A stretch of 17,289 nt of DNA from Oscillospiraceae bacterium (GCA_017411665.1 JAFQPT010000218.1:1-17289); one strand, 5' to 3'; counted from the stretch's first letter, positions 1 through 7,227 are shown. Numbers and translations are program-made. The notes: generated from the sequence alone by a model not told the origin.

Positions 1-156
1 CCCGGCACATTGATTCGACACAAGATGTTTGGCAACGGTTCCGTCATTGAAGCGACGCCAGGCGGCGTGGTCAGCATCCAATTCGAGCGGGTGGGGCTGA
101 AAAAGCTTATGCTGCAGGTCTGCCTTGACAGCGACATCATTCAAATCCTTACCTGA
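1..156 (+). CDS. C-terminal end of a protein with a UvrD/PcrA-like Tudor-type tail (partial)
   Basis: This open frame enters from the left edge and stops at TGA 154-156, giving 51 residues. The pattern G-x-L-I-R-H-K-x-F-G-x-G-x-V, then a strand ending I-x-F and K-K-L-x-L, matches the small SH3/Tudor-like C-terminal domain of UvrD/PcrA-type superfamily 1 helicases. Related folds also occur at the end of other nucleic-acid enzymes. The catalytic part lies outside the window, so the helicase identity is an inference from this tail only. The next gene begins about 110 bases downstream after a hairpin. Confidence 0.5.
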   Translation, partial: PGTLIRHKMFGNGSVIEATPGGVVSIQFERVGLKKLMLQVCLDSDIIQILT

Positions 157-161
157 TGACA

Positions 162-213
162 ATCTGCTTCTTCCATACTTGTTTGTACTTATGAATGGAA
201 GAAAGGAGCAGAT
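162..213 (+). promoter_or_regulatory. Hairpin in the leader of the ART-like/HD gene
   Basis: An inverted repeat pairs TTCTTCCAT (168-176) with ATGGAAGAA (195-203). An outer arm, ATCTGCT (162-168), can pair with AGCAGAT (207-213) across a bulge; the two arms compete for base 168. No T-run follows on the plus strand, so it is not a typical intrinsic terminator for the upstream gene. It sits directly before two tiny coupled ORFs and may control translation of the downstream gene. Function is inferred from position only. Confidence 0.35.
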
Positions 214-222
214 GAAGCACAA

Positions 223-270
223 ATGACGACACGACCCGTATACCGCAAAACGAGGAGGCCTTGCCCATGA
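223..270 (+). CDS. Possible 15-residue leader peptide coupled to the ART-like/HD gene
   Basis: ATG 223 opens a 15-codon frame, MTTRPVYRKTRRPCP, that stops at TGA 268-270. The stop overlaps the ATG (267-269) of the next gene as ATGA. The start itself overlaps the stop of an 11-codon frame beginning at ATG 191 and ending TGA 224-226. The two AGG Arg codons of the leader form the ribosome binding site of the downstream gene (253-258). Translation of such a leader could tune access to that site. Short ORFs arise easily by chance, so confidence is low. Confidence 0.25.
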   Translation: MTTRPVYRKTRRPCP

Positions 271-1637
271 ATATATCCAACATCATGCTTTCCGCACGGA
301 ATGCCGATTCCTTTTCTACGATTGTGCAAATGAGTTCTGTAAAGACGCAGGAGGATATCGATGCCGCAGCCGAAAAAGATATCGCTGTTGGCATCACCGT
401 TGACGAGTTCATAAAGAAATATCCCGGTGTTGACCCGGAGCGCATCTATATCGGCAACGCCCTTTCCGGCTCCTATTACTGGGAACCGGAGACGATGGTC
501 ATATTCCCGATTCAACTAATTAACGGAGAATATCTGGCGCTTGGCAAAACAACATTTCAGGAGCATATACAAAAAGCAAAAGCGGCTATACTCGGACATA
601 TCAAAGAGAACGATTACCGCTTCATTGCAACATCACTCAATGACCGGATGCGGATGGAGTACCTGAAAATGCTCATCGATAGAGATGTTCCGAATATCTA
701 TGAGCTGTTCACCATCATTTATCCTCTCTCCGACTATGGGTGCTCCTCCCTTGGCCGGGATGGGATTGATAAACTCCTTTCCCGCAAGACGGACGCGCAG
801 AAAGCCGCTACAGCGGCTTTCGCCCAAACTCTCCCTCCGATTGTTACTGTTTACAGGGGCTGCGGAAGCGAAAGCTCCGCCCTTTCTGAATCCTACTCAT
901 GGACCCTTAACAGCGCTGTAGCTTTGTTCTTTGCCACTCGGCTTACCAAAGAAGGCTCTCGTTTATATACGGCCAAAGTCAAGCGTGAAGATATTTTTGA
1001 ATATATCGACGGCACTGAGGATGAGTGTCTGATTCTGCCCGAAAAAATCTTTGACTTGAACATCCGGGAGTTCTATGATTTTGACTGGCTGAAAGATGAA
1101 ACCGAAAATGTCGGCGCTCTATATCGTGATTATCGGGACAATGCGAGATACGACAAAATGCCATTTGACTCCGGCAGCGAAATACACGAGAAATCCCACA
1201 GCTTGCGTGTGCTCTTGTTCTGCCTGTTTATCGCACAGTTGAACTTGCTCGATGAAGAAGATGTGGATATCCTTGCCGAAGCTGCGCTCTACCATGATAC
1301 AGGCCGCTACCACGACGGAGAAGACCGGCGCCACGGCACGTTGAGCGCGAAGAAATATAAGAAGCTCCGGAAGAATCCCGACCCCATCGTCATCTTTCTC
1401 ATGAAGTATCACTGCAAGCCGGACGAAGAAGGCCTTGCCTTTATTGATTCTGACCCCATTCTCTCCGCCCAGAAGGAGCGTGTAACCCTCCTGTTCAACA
1501 TTTTCAAAGATGCCGACGGCTTGGACCGTGTTCGGCTCGGCCCATATGAACTGGATTTCACGCAATTAAGGACTGAGGAAGCAAAGCAGTTGCCTTTGAT
1601 TGCACGGCTCACACACGACCACATGAAATTTGATTAA
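267..1637 (+). CDS. HD-domain phosphohydrolase-like protein with an ADP-ribosyltransferase-like segment
   Basis: The protein has 456 residues. ATG 267 is chosen because AGGAGG at 253-258 lies 8 bases upstream; a TTG at 261 is too close. Residues 1-180 are not recognised. Residues about 190-260 show an ART-like R-S-E layout: VYRG with R197, then S-W-T around 211-213 followed by an alanine/phenylalanine-rich helix, then EDE at 251-253 before a leucine/proline turn. Residues about 300-455 form an HD domain: SHSLRV (H311), YHDTG (HD 343-344), a downstream His in RRHG (356), H382 in the YHC segment, and KDADGLDR (414-421) carrying the last Asp. HD proteins are metal-dependent phosphohydrolases, often acting on nucleotides. 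ART folds transfer ADP-ribose from NAD. No signal peptide is seen, so it is cytoplasmic. The HD call is fairly sure; the ART call rests on motif spacing, and substrate is unknown. An intrinsic terminator follows. Confidence 0.7.
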   Translation: MNISNIMLSARNADSFSTIVQMSSVKTQEDIDAAAEKDIAVGITVDEFIKKYPGVDPERIYIGNALSGSYYWEPETMVIFPIQLINGEYLALGKTTFQEHIQKAKAAILGHIKENDYRFIATSLNDRMRMEYLKMLIDRDVPNIYELFTIIYPLSDYGCSSLGRDGIDKLLSRKTDAQKAATAAFAQTLPPIVTVYRGCGSESSALSESYSWTLNSAVALFFATRLTKEGSRLYTAKVKREDIFEYIDGTEDECLILPEKIFDLNIREFYDFDWLKDETENVGALYRDYRDNARYDKMPFDSGSEIHEKSHSLRVLLFCLFIAQLNLLDEEDVDILAEAALYHDTGRYHDGEDRRHGTLSAKKYKKLRKNPDPIVIFLMKYHCKPDEEGLAFIDSDPILSAQKERVTLLFNIFKDADGLDRVRLGPYELDFTQLRTEEAKQLPLIARLTHDHMKFD

Positions 1638-1647
1638 ATCCTCTCTT

Positions 1648-1685
1648 GCTGCCACACCATTGTCTTCGGGTGTGGCAGCTTTTTT
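1648..1685 (+). terminator. Intrinsic terminator after the ART-like/HD gene
   Basis: A perfect 11-bp stem, GCTGCCACACC (1648-1658) with GGTGTGGCAGC (1669-1679), encloses a 10-base loop and is followed by six Ts. It begins 10 bases after the stop codon and separates this gene from the metallophosphoesterase. Confidence 0.9.
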
Positions 1686-1692
1686 ATGTGCG

Positions 1693-1721
1693 TTGATTTA
1701 TTCACATTTTATCCCTATACT
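1693..1721 (+). promoter_or_regulatory. Sigma-A type promoter of the metallophosphoesterase gene
   Basis: TTGATT (1693-1698) and TATACT (1716-1721) are separated by 17 bases. Predicted transcription starts near 1728, leaving a leader of about 30 bases with an AGGAGG site before ATG 1758. Confidence 0.65.
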
Positions 1722-1757
1722 TTTCTTATCACCCCAACGCAATTACAGGAGGTTCTG

Positions 1758-2609
1758 ATGAAGCGAAAGAAAAGGACAATCATCTTAATATCGGTGTTGG
1801 CCTGTATTGCTGCGCTGGCCTTATGGATTGCGTGGGGCAACTCGGCTCTGATGGTGTCAGAATTCTCCATCCAAAGTGAGCGGGTTCCCGAGGGTCTCTC
1901 CGGCTATAAAATTGCACAGGTATCCGACCTTCATAACGCAGAATTCGGCGACAACAATGCCGACCTTCTTGCTCTGCTGGAAGCGAGGGCACCGGACATC
2001 ATTGTCCTGACCGGAGATTTGGTTGACTCCCGCAAAACAGATATTGCCGTTGCCAGTACCTTTGCCGCAAAAGCATCTGACATTGCACCGACTTATTTTG
2101 TTACAGGCAACCATGAGGCGCGTATAGATGAGTATGACGGATTACGGGAAAGCCTGATTGCAGCTGGCGTCACTGTATTGGAAGATGCTGCCGTGACTAT
2201 CGAGCGGAATGGCGAATCTATTTCCCTGCTTGGTATTGACGACCCCAGTTTCCAGACAGATTACCTGATGGGAGACGCCACATCTGTCGCGCAGGCTGCG
2301 CTCAATGCCCTTGTGGATAATCAAGCTGCATTTACCGTTCTGCTCTCCCACCGGCCGGAGCTTTTCGATACCTACGTTGACGCCGGTGTGGACTTGGTTT
2401 TCAGTGGTCACGCCCATGGCGGCCAGTTCCGAATACCGTTTCTTGGCGGTCTAATTGCCCCGAACCAAGGCTTCTTCCCGAAATACGACGCTGGTCTCTA
2501 TACAGAGGGAAACACCAATATGGTGGTCAGTCGGGGACTTGGCAACAGCCTGTTCCCTTTCCGGGTCAACAATCGTCCGGAATTGGTCATTGTGGAGTTG
2601 AATGGATAA
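1758..2609 (+). CDS. Membrane-anchored calcineurin-like metallophosphoesterase (YkuE/YaeI type)
   Basis: The protein has 283 residues. ATG 1758 is chosen because AGGAGG (1747-1752) lies 5 bases upstream. Residues 2-6 are basic and 7-27 hydrophobic, giving a single N-terminal membrane anchor with the enzyme domain probably outside. The full metallophosphoesterase motif set is present: SDLHN (D57, H59), GDL (D87), GNHE (117-120), SHRP (H198) and SGHAHGG (216-222). These residues bind two metals. Relatives such as YkuE/YaeI act at the envelope, on lipid-linked or cell-wall-associated phosphodiesters, but the substrate here is unknown. It is monocistronic: its own promoter lies upstream and a terminator follows. 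No twin-arginine motif is seen, unlike some relatives. Confidence 0.9.
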   Translation: MKRKKRTIILISVLACIAALALWIAWGNSALMVSEFSIQSERVPEGLSGYKIAQVSDLHNAEFGDNNADLLALLEARAPDIIVLTGDLVDSRKTDIAVASTFAAKASDIAPTYFVTGNHEARIDEYDGLRESLIAAGVTVLEDAAVTIERNGESISLLGIDDPSFQTDYLMGDATSVAQAALNALVDNQAAFTVLLSHRPELFDTYVDAGVDLVFSGHAHGGQFRIPFLGGLIAPNQGFFPKYDAGLYTEGNTNMVVSRGLGNSLFPFRVNNRPELVIVELNG

Positions 2610-2615
2610 CGCAAA

Positions 2616-2648
2616 GGAGGACGACTTCATCAGTCGCCCTCCTCTTTT
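2616..2648. terminator. Terminator between convergent genes
   Basis: GGAGGACGACT (2616-2626) pairs with AGTCGCCCTCC (2632-2642) with one mismatch around a 5-base loop, followed by TCTTTT on the plus strand. It lies 6 bases after the metallophosphoesterase stop and 11 bases beyond the stop of the convergent anti-sigma gene. It serves the plus-strand gene and may also serve the minus strand, whose T-tail is weaker. Confidence 0.75.
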
Positions 2649-2658
2649 CATATCCTGG

Positions 2659-3576
2659 TCAGTCTTCAATGACAATATTATCAGTTTCGCAAATGACGGA
2701 GGCTGCTACTTTCACAATTTCCTCCAACTCCATTTTCTCGGCAATGATTTCACAGGTCACACCATCAACCTCAAATTCCACAACGTATAAGTCGTAAGTG
2801 CCCGCCGGCTCTTTTGTCTCCGGGTCATAGGGGCCGTAGGGCATCGCACGATAGCCAATGGTGACTGGTACGCCGGCGATATCCGTTGTCTTTATTTCAT
2901 CATCTGGCAGCAGATAGAGGCAACAGCGCACAATACTACCCATCTTCGATACGCTCAATGAGAAGCCGGTTCCCGCAAAAGTCTCGTCTATTTCTGCCAG
3001 GCCGTATTCATCATAGCCGGTATAGAAGTTAAAGCCTACGATATCCCGAATCATGGTGCCGTCCTTGTTTCGGATAATCCTCGTTGTGCCGTTCCACTCC
3101 GCCGGCTCCAGATTCTCCGGAACATACTGCGGCGTGAAATCCCGGCCAAGGTAGCCGATAACTTCCTCTGTATCCCATTCGGCTGTTTCGTGGATTTCCG
3201 GGTCCAGCTTCAAAGCCGCATCTGCGCTCATCTCCGCGACTTCATTGATGAACACATTGCTTAAACTGATTAAAACGGTTGCCTGTTCCTCCATACCATT
3301 CGGGACATCCTTGCCTTCATCAATTTCCCCGCCATATGGCGCATCTATGGCTCCTCCGGGGTAAGGTCCTCCGCTCGGTACGGGTGGCGTAGTGCCTTGC
3401 AGCAGGTTCGGCAGCCCGCTCAACAAAGCAGTCAGGATAAGGGCAAAGCAAGCTGCGATTGCTCCCCACTGCTTCCAGCTCTTTGCTGCAGGTCTCCGTT
3501 TCTGCTCGTTCTCCGCTTCACGCACGTAGGCGGCATTGATGTGGCTCATGCCAATAAGGATATCTTTTCCCGTCAT
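2659..3576 (-). CDS. Probable membrane anti-sigma factor, partner of the ECF sigma gene
   Basis: The protein has 305 residues and starts at ATG 3576, overlapping the sigma stop by four bases (ATGA), with an AAGGGAAGG-like site inside the sigma coding end. Residues 1-35 are cytoplasmic and charged, including an IGMSHINAAYVREAE stretch typical of the N-termini of clostridial sigma-linked membrane proteins. Residues about 37-55 form one transmembrane helix. After a Pro/Gly-rich linker (60-95) comes a roughly 200-residue extracytoplasmic domain that I cannot assign to a known fold. The topology and coupling to sigma support an anti-sigma role in which the outer domain senses a signal and the inner part holds the sigma factor. 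No zinc-binding HxxxCxxC motif is visible, so this is inference from context. Confidence 0.65.
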   Translation of the reverse strand: MTGKDILIGMSHINAAYVREAENEQKRRPAAKSWKQWGAIAACFALILTALLSGLPNLLQGTTPPVPSGGPYPGGAIDAPYGGEIDEGKDVPNGMEEQATVLISLSNVFINEVAEMSADAALKLDPEIHETAEWDTEEVIGYLGRDFTPQYVPENLEPAEWNGTTRIIRNKDGTMIRDIVGFNFYTGYDEYGLAEIDETFAGTGFSLSVSKMGSIVRCCLYLLPDDEIKTTDIAGVPVTIGYRAMPYGPYDPETKEPAGTYDLYVVEFEVDGVTCEIIAEKMELEEIVKVAASVICETDNIVIED

Positions 3577-4127
3577 AGGTCGATACCTTCCCTTTCTAAA
3601 AAGTCCTTTAACTTGCTTCTCGTTCTGAAAAGACTGGTTTTTACCTTGCTCTCCCCGACGCCGAATGCCTGTGCGATTTCTGAAATGGAGTCGCCATACC
3701 AGTACCGTCGTATGAACATCATGCGCTGCTCCTTTTTCAGTGTTTCAAGAAACGAATCCAGCAGCCGCCCGATTTCCTGGTCTTCCATCTGGACCTGCGC
3801 CGCATGGTCCGGAAGACATAGTTCCAGCTCCGATGTCAGGGATACGACCTCCATATTTCTTTTTTGCGCGTTGAGCCAGTCCAGTTTTTCGTAGGATACG
3901 AGCCGGCAGATTTTAGCCAGATATGCGTACAGGTACTGTGGCCGCGTGGGAGGCATGGTGTTCCATGCGCGGAAATAGGTATCACTGACACTTTCCTCTG
4001 CATCTTGAAGCCTTTGCAGTATCCGCTCGGCCAGTTTCAGAAGCCTGCTTCCGTATTTGGCCTTCGTTTCACTGATTGCCGTCTGGTCCCGGGTCCAAAA
4101 CAGCTCAATGATTTTTTCGTCTTCCAT
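3573..4127 (-). CDS. ECF-type RNA polymerase sigma factor
   Basis: The protein has 184 residues. ATG 4127 is chosen over an upstream in-frame start at 4184 because GGGAGG lies 8-9 bases before it and the protein then begins MEDEKIIELFW, as in relatives. Residues about 5-75 are region 2, including AEESVSDTYFRAW (43-55), which contacts core polymerase and the -10 element. Residues about 118-178 are region 4 with a helix-turn-helix (ISEIAQAFGVGESKVKTSLFR, 148-168) for the -35 element. Length and two-domain layout match ECF factors. The gene overlaps the membrane partner downstream and diverges from the envelope operon at 4286. Likely targets are its own operon and perhaps the divergent genes. 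Confidence 0.9.
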   Translation of the reverse strand: MEDEKIIELFWTRDQTAISETKAKYGSRLLKLAERILQRLQDAEESVSDTYFRAWNTMPPTRPQYLYAYLAKICRLVSYEKLDWLNAQKRNMEVVSLTSELELCLPDHAAQVQMEDQEIGRLLDSFLETLKKEQRMMFIRRYWYGDSISEIAQAFGVGESKVKTSLFRTRSKLKDFLEREGIDL

Positions 4128-4177
4128 AGCAGCCACCTCCCTTCTGCCAAAATCCGCCTTCACCTCTATAGTGGGAA

Positions 4178-4206
4178 AGTACACGGATTAGGTTACATGG
4201 TTTCAA
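4178..4206 (-). promoter_or_regulatory. Candidate promoter of the sigma/anti-sigma operon
   Basis: On the minus strand TTGAAA (4206-4201) and TGTACT (4183-4178) are 17 bases apart. The -10 matches only four of six consensus positions. An ECF-type promoter is also possible because AAC- and CGT-like blocks occur here, but their spacing does not fit well. Confidence 0.35.
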
Positions 4207-4285
4207 TAGAAAAATCAATTTCTCCAGCTTTCATATTAACTTCTAACATACTTCCTTTACCATCTTGAAAAAGGAGAGTATGACC

Positions 4286-4873
4286 ATGAAAAAACATCTC
4301 GCTATTATCCTCGCTCTGACTATGACACTTTGCCTGTGCGCCTGCACCAGCAATGGCGGCGACCCGGACACGGCAGATAATGACGCCGCTGTGTCCGACA
4401 GCAATCCCCCCGACGCTTCTGTGGGTGATGATGTGCTGGTCGTGGACCCCGACGGTTCTGAAGACGTCACGGATGCGCCCGAAGATGACGGTGGCAGCCA
4501 CGACGATGAGCCGACTGCGGAATCGAGCACTACGGAGGAAGACGAGACGCCAAAGCGTACCCAATTCACAGACGCAGATAAGGAAGCAGCCAAATCCGCC
4601 GCTGTGGAGATGGTGAAATCCGACTGCCAGCAGGAGTCCGCCACTATCTACGGGCTGAAAGTAACTGACCTTTACAACTGTGTTGTTACAGCAGGCTATA
4701 CAGTCATGGAGGATGAAAAGGAGACGCTGTTTCTCTCCGACTACGACCTCCACTACGATAATGGCCAGTGGGTCAAGACTGCGGCCTATAACCGCGGCAG
4801 CTTCGATACTTCCATCTACGAAATCAGCTATGACGAGGCTGGCAGCCTTGTCATCAGCCCCAAACAGAGTTGA
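4286..4873 (+). CDS. Putative secreted lipoprotein with acidic linker
   Basis: The protein has 195 residues. ATG 4286 lies 8 bases after AAGGAGA (4271-4277); an in-frame ATG at 4280 is too close. Residues 1-20 form a lipoprotein signal peptide (KK, then a hydrophobic core) ending in a lipobox LCAC, so a lipidated cysteine at about residue 20 would anchor it to the outer membrane face. Residues about 25-95 are rich in Asp, Glu, Ser and Pro, an extended acidic spacer. Residues about 95-195 form a compact domain with tyrosine-rich strands that I do not recognise. It opens a four-gene plus-strand run divergent from the sigma factor. A structural or sensory envelope role is inferred. Confidence 0.75.
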   Translation: MKKHLAIILALTMTLCLCACTSNGGDPDTADNDAAVSDSNPPDASVGDDVLVVDPDGSEDVTDAPEDDGGSHDDEPTAESSTTEEDETPKRTQFTDADKEAAKSAAVEMVKSDCQQESATIYGLKVTDLYNCVVTAGYTVMEDEKETLFLSDYDLHYDNGQWVKTAAYNRGSFDTSIYEISYDEAGSLVISPKQS

Positions 4874-4910
4874 TGAAGAACACCTCACGGATGGAAGGAG
4901 GTTGGAAGAT

Positions 4911-5552
4911 GTGACCATGCAGCGGACGACGCCTCCCCTGTTGGCAATGGGACTGGTTTTTATCATCAGTATCATCGCTGCTCCCTTTATCGCTGAAAAT
5001 GTGAGGGAGCATGAAATTGAATCAAAGACGGAAGGTTATCTGGCGCAAGGAACTATCCCTGCCGATGCAAAGCTGTATCCCGTTCTTGACGAAGAAATCC
5101 CCATGCTGACGCTGGATGAGGAGGGGCATTTGAGTCAGGAGGATATCTGGACACTGACACGCTATACAGACCTGTTCGCTTCTCTGGACGATACCAATGG
5201 GAACGGGTACGATGCGGATAACTTCGGCTTTCTGACCACTACAACGGTCAAAGAAATTGAGCAGAAGAATCGGGATAATGAGAACTCCTACTGTGTGGAT
5301 GGGACGCAGGTACTGTCCATCTACGTAGACGACGGGAACCATGTGGAAGTCATCTACCTGTCCCGATTGACCGGTTCCTCCGCCGAACTGGAGCAAGGGA
5401 CCTATGATGTGCTGGCCAGCCTGTTCTTCAAGAAGGTCAATCAAACATGGTATGAGGATGGGATAGGCCACTATATCACGGCGCCTACCGGAGACTATAC
5501 CTATGACCGGGACCCCATTACAGGACAAATCACGGTCAATCCCGTATCATAA
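4911..5552 (+). CDS. Membrane-anchored or exported protein with a DTNGNG calcium-type loop
   Basis: The protein has 213 residues. GTG 4911 is chosen because AAGGAGG (4895-4901) lies 9 bases upstream; ATG 4917 in the same frame is the alternative. Residues about 9-26 are hydrophobic and act as membrane anchor or uncleaved signal. The rest is extracytoplasmic and acidic. Around residues 92-105 the DDTNGNGYDADNFGF stretch resembles the Asp/Asn-rich loop of EF-hand or dockerin sites. It also resembles the DTNGDG-x-x-x-x-GF segment seen in many extracellular solute-binding proteins. The full binding-protein fold is not present at this length. It follows the lipoprotein gene by 37 bases and precedes the 477-residue secreted protein by 11, so it is probably co-transcribed. 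Function unknown. Confidence 0.7.
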   Translation: MTMQRTTPPLLAMGLVFIISIIAAPFIAENVREHEIESKTEGYLAQGTIPADAKLYPVLDEEIPMLTLDEEGHLSQEDIWTLTRYTDLFASLDDTNGNGYDADNFGFLTTTTVKEIEQKNRDNENSYCVDGTQVLSIYVDDGNHVEVIYLSRLTGSSAELEQGTYDVLASLFFKKVNQTWYEDGIGHYITAPTGDYTYDRDPITGQITVNPVS

Positions 5553-5563
5553 GGGGTGCCGCT

Positions 5564-6997
5564 ATGCGCAAAATACTTCTTCTGCTCCTCTCCGGAGCGC
5601 TTATCCTGTCCCTCTCTCTGCCTGCTGCAGCTGTCAATGTGGCATATGATAACCGGAACACAGAAACTGACCGTGTAGTCATTGCACAGGCCGAGCGGCC
5701 AAATACGGCCTACACCGGCCAGGGGGAGTCCCATACCCAGACCGACACCCGTACAAGGGAGGAAATCGAGGATGACGCCACAAAGGAACGCATCATGGAA
5801 CTGGAGGGCTTGATTCAGGACACTATCAATGAAATCAACTTCATTGAGCAGGGCCAGGGTCAGCTTCCCTACTCTGACAGCGATTTGAATCCGTTTCCCG
5901 AACACGCCGGTGGCAAGAATCCAGAGCTGCCTTCCTACAGCCTGCCCGGATACGTGCTGCCGGAATATGAGTTGCCGGACTGGGCGCTTCCGGAATTTAC
6001 GCTACCCGCCCTCCCCGAATGGACACTGCCGGAAATCGATGTAGACCACCTGTTTGAGGACGGTGAAAAAGCCTTTGACAAGGTGTATGTCATTGATGGT
6101 GGAAACGGCGTACTGGTCGTTGACCAGGTATCCATTCCCATCGCCATGCTTGGGTCTTACGTATCCCAACTGAACAATCTCAACGATAATACCTTTGATG
6201 GACTTCCCACTCCTCCGACCCCGACCATCACCATAGAGGATATTGTGCAGCCGTCCCCGACGCCGACTGATATCAGCGGTCTTATTGATGCCGTGAGGGA
6301 ATGGATTGAGCAAAACACGCCCTCAGTCCCGCCCGACTTTGATATTGAGGACACGATAGGCGTTCCTGACATGAACGAGCTGGCTCCCGCCTTCCCCGAT
6401 TCCCTTATACCTTCTCTGATTCCAGGGACGAATATTGAGGCTATATTGCCCGCTGATACCTCGTCCCTTTATAACATTCTCATGCGCTACCTGCAGGAAC
6501 TCCAAAGCCTTGGCAGAAACCACGTTAATGTCACACGCATCGCCCAGTATAATGTCCACGAATACGCTATCCGTACCATCCGAACCAGTACACCGCTCAA
6601 TGAATATCGTTGGGAGGTCACCGGCTCCGGTGGCACTGTCGACACACAGACGGATACCCGGATGCTCAAGCTCCTGTTCCGTTCTGCTGGCACCTATCAT
6701 GTCCGCGTCTATAATAATCAGCAGGTCGTCCGGAACAATAAAGTATCCGGCGAAAAACGTGAGATATGGATGCTCGGCAACAATGACGCTTTCAACGGTC
6801 TTGTCGTCTACAATAATGCTACCGCATTTGAGGCCTTCATTGCACAGGATATCGGACCCGCACTGGAAGAAATCGAGCTTGTACGCAATGGCTTCATCGC
6901 CAATGTGACGCCTCAGATGGTCAATCAAGTGCAGCTCATCGACACACAGGGCAATATTCGCCGGCCGTCCGACGGACACACCACCGAGCGGCAGTGA
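5564..6997 (+). CDS. Secreted surface protein with aromatic-x-Leu-Pro pentad repeats and a PKD-like region
   Basis: The protein has 477 residues. ATG 5564 follows a GGGG-type site by 8 bases. Residues 1-23 are a signal peptide (basic, hydrophobic, then AAA before the likely cut). Residues about 121-158 carry a striking pentad series of the form aromatic-x-L-P-x: YSLPG, YVLPE, YELPD, WALPE, FTLPA, then WTLPE. A second Pro/Thr-rich spacer lies about 217-235. Residues about 330-410 contain a beta-rich stretch (EYRWEVTGSGG, then AGTYHVRVYNN) resembling a PKD/Ig-like fold. No sortase LPxTG motif or C-terminal membrane segment is seen, so anchoring may rely on its neighbours. The stop overlaps the RBS of the small membrane gene downstream. 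An extracellular scaffold role is inferred. Confidence 0.75.
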   Translation: MRKILLLLLSGALILSLSLPAAAVNVAYDNRNTETDRVVIAQAERPNTAYTGQGESHTQTDTRTREEIEDDATKERIMELEGLIQDTINEINFIEQGQGQLPYSDSDLNPFPEHAGGKNPELPSYSLPGYVLPEYELPDWALPEFTLPALPEWTLPEIDVDHLFEDGEKAFDKVYVIDGGNGVLVVDQVSIPIAMLGSYVSQLNNLNDNTFDGLPTPPTPTITIEDIVQPSPTPTDISGLIDAVREWIEQNTPSVPPDFDIEDTIGVPDMNELAPAFPDSLIPSLIPGTNIEAILPADTSSLYNILMRYLQELQSLGRNHVNVTRIAQYNVHEYAIRTIRTSTPLNEYRWEVTGSGGTVDTQTDTRMLKLLFRSAGTYHVRVYNNQQVVRNNKVSGEKREIWMLGNNDAFNGLVVYNNATAFEAFIAQDIGPALEEIELVRNGFIANVTPQMVNQVQLIDTQGNIRRPSDGHTTERQ

Positions 6998-7008
6998 GGA
7001 GGAACGCT

Positions 7009-7221
7009 ATGGTAGCATACACATTGGCAATCGCCGCTGTTCTTCTGCTGTCTTTTGTCCTGTCTTTTGCTCTGGCATCAGCATACCTCTACTACAAGCG
7101 AAAGACGCGGCACAGGTATCATTATCACCGGCCGGCGGAGCCGCCATCCCTGCGGCGGGATATGGAACTCAATACGGATATGCCCACCGGCGTTGACGGC
7201 GACTCTGCACGGTGGGAATAA
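7009..7221 (+). CDS. Small single-pass membrane protein
   Basis: The protein has 70 residues. ATG 7009 is preceded by AGGAGG (6997-7002) with 6 bases between; this site overlaps the stop codon of the upstream gene, so the two are closely coupled. Residues about 3-28 form one hydrophobic helix, followed by a basic YYKRKTRHRYHYHR stretch and a polar tail, suggesting the tail is cytoplasmic. No family is recognised. It is the last gene of the envelope operon and a terminator follows directly. It may anchor or assist the secreted protein encoded upstream. Confidence 0.65.
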   Translation: MVAYTLAIAAVLLLSFVLSFALASAYLYYKRKTRHRYHYHRPAEPPSLRRDMELNTDMPTGVDGDSARWE

Positions 7222-7227
7222 AGAAAA

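Noticed and set aside
4190..4206. A classical ECF promoter (AAC block and CGT block) before the sigma gene.
   Set aside because: The two blocks are about 14 bases apart rather than the usual 16-17, so only a weak sigma-A-like match is reported.
4240..4252. The 13-mer CTTCTAACATACT occurs both here, before the lipoprotein gene, and at 8508-8520, before the AAA+ gene.
   Set aside because: In a 17-kb window a few identical 13-mers are expected by chance, the distance to the start codons differs (about 34 and 84 bases), and it does not form a recognisable promoter element at both sites.
4193..4975. A long 260-codon minus-strand frame opposite the lipoprotein gene.
   Set aside because: It is antisense to a gene with a clear signal peptide, lipobox and ribosome binding site, has no such site itself, and mirrors GC-rich Asp/Glu codons on the other strand.
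6323..6979. A 218-codon minus-strand frame opposite the secreted repeat protein.
   Set aside because: It has no ribosome binding site, and the plus-strand gene has a signal peptide, repeats and tight spacing with neighbours.
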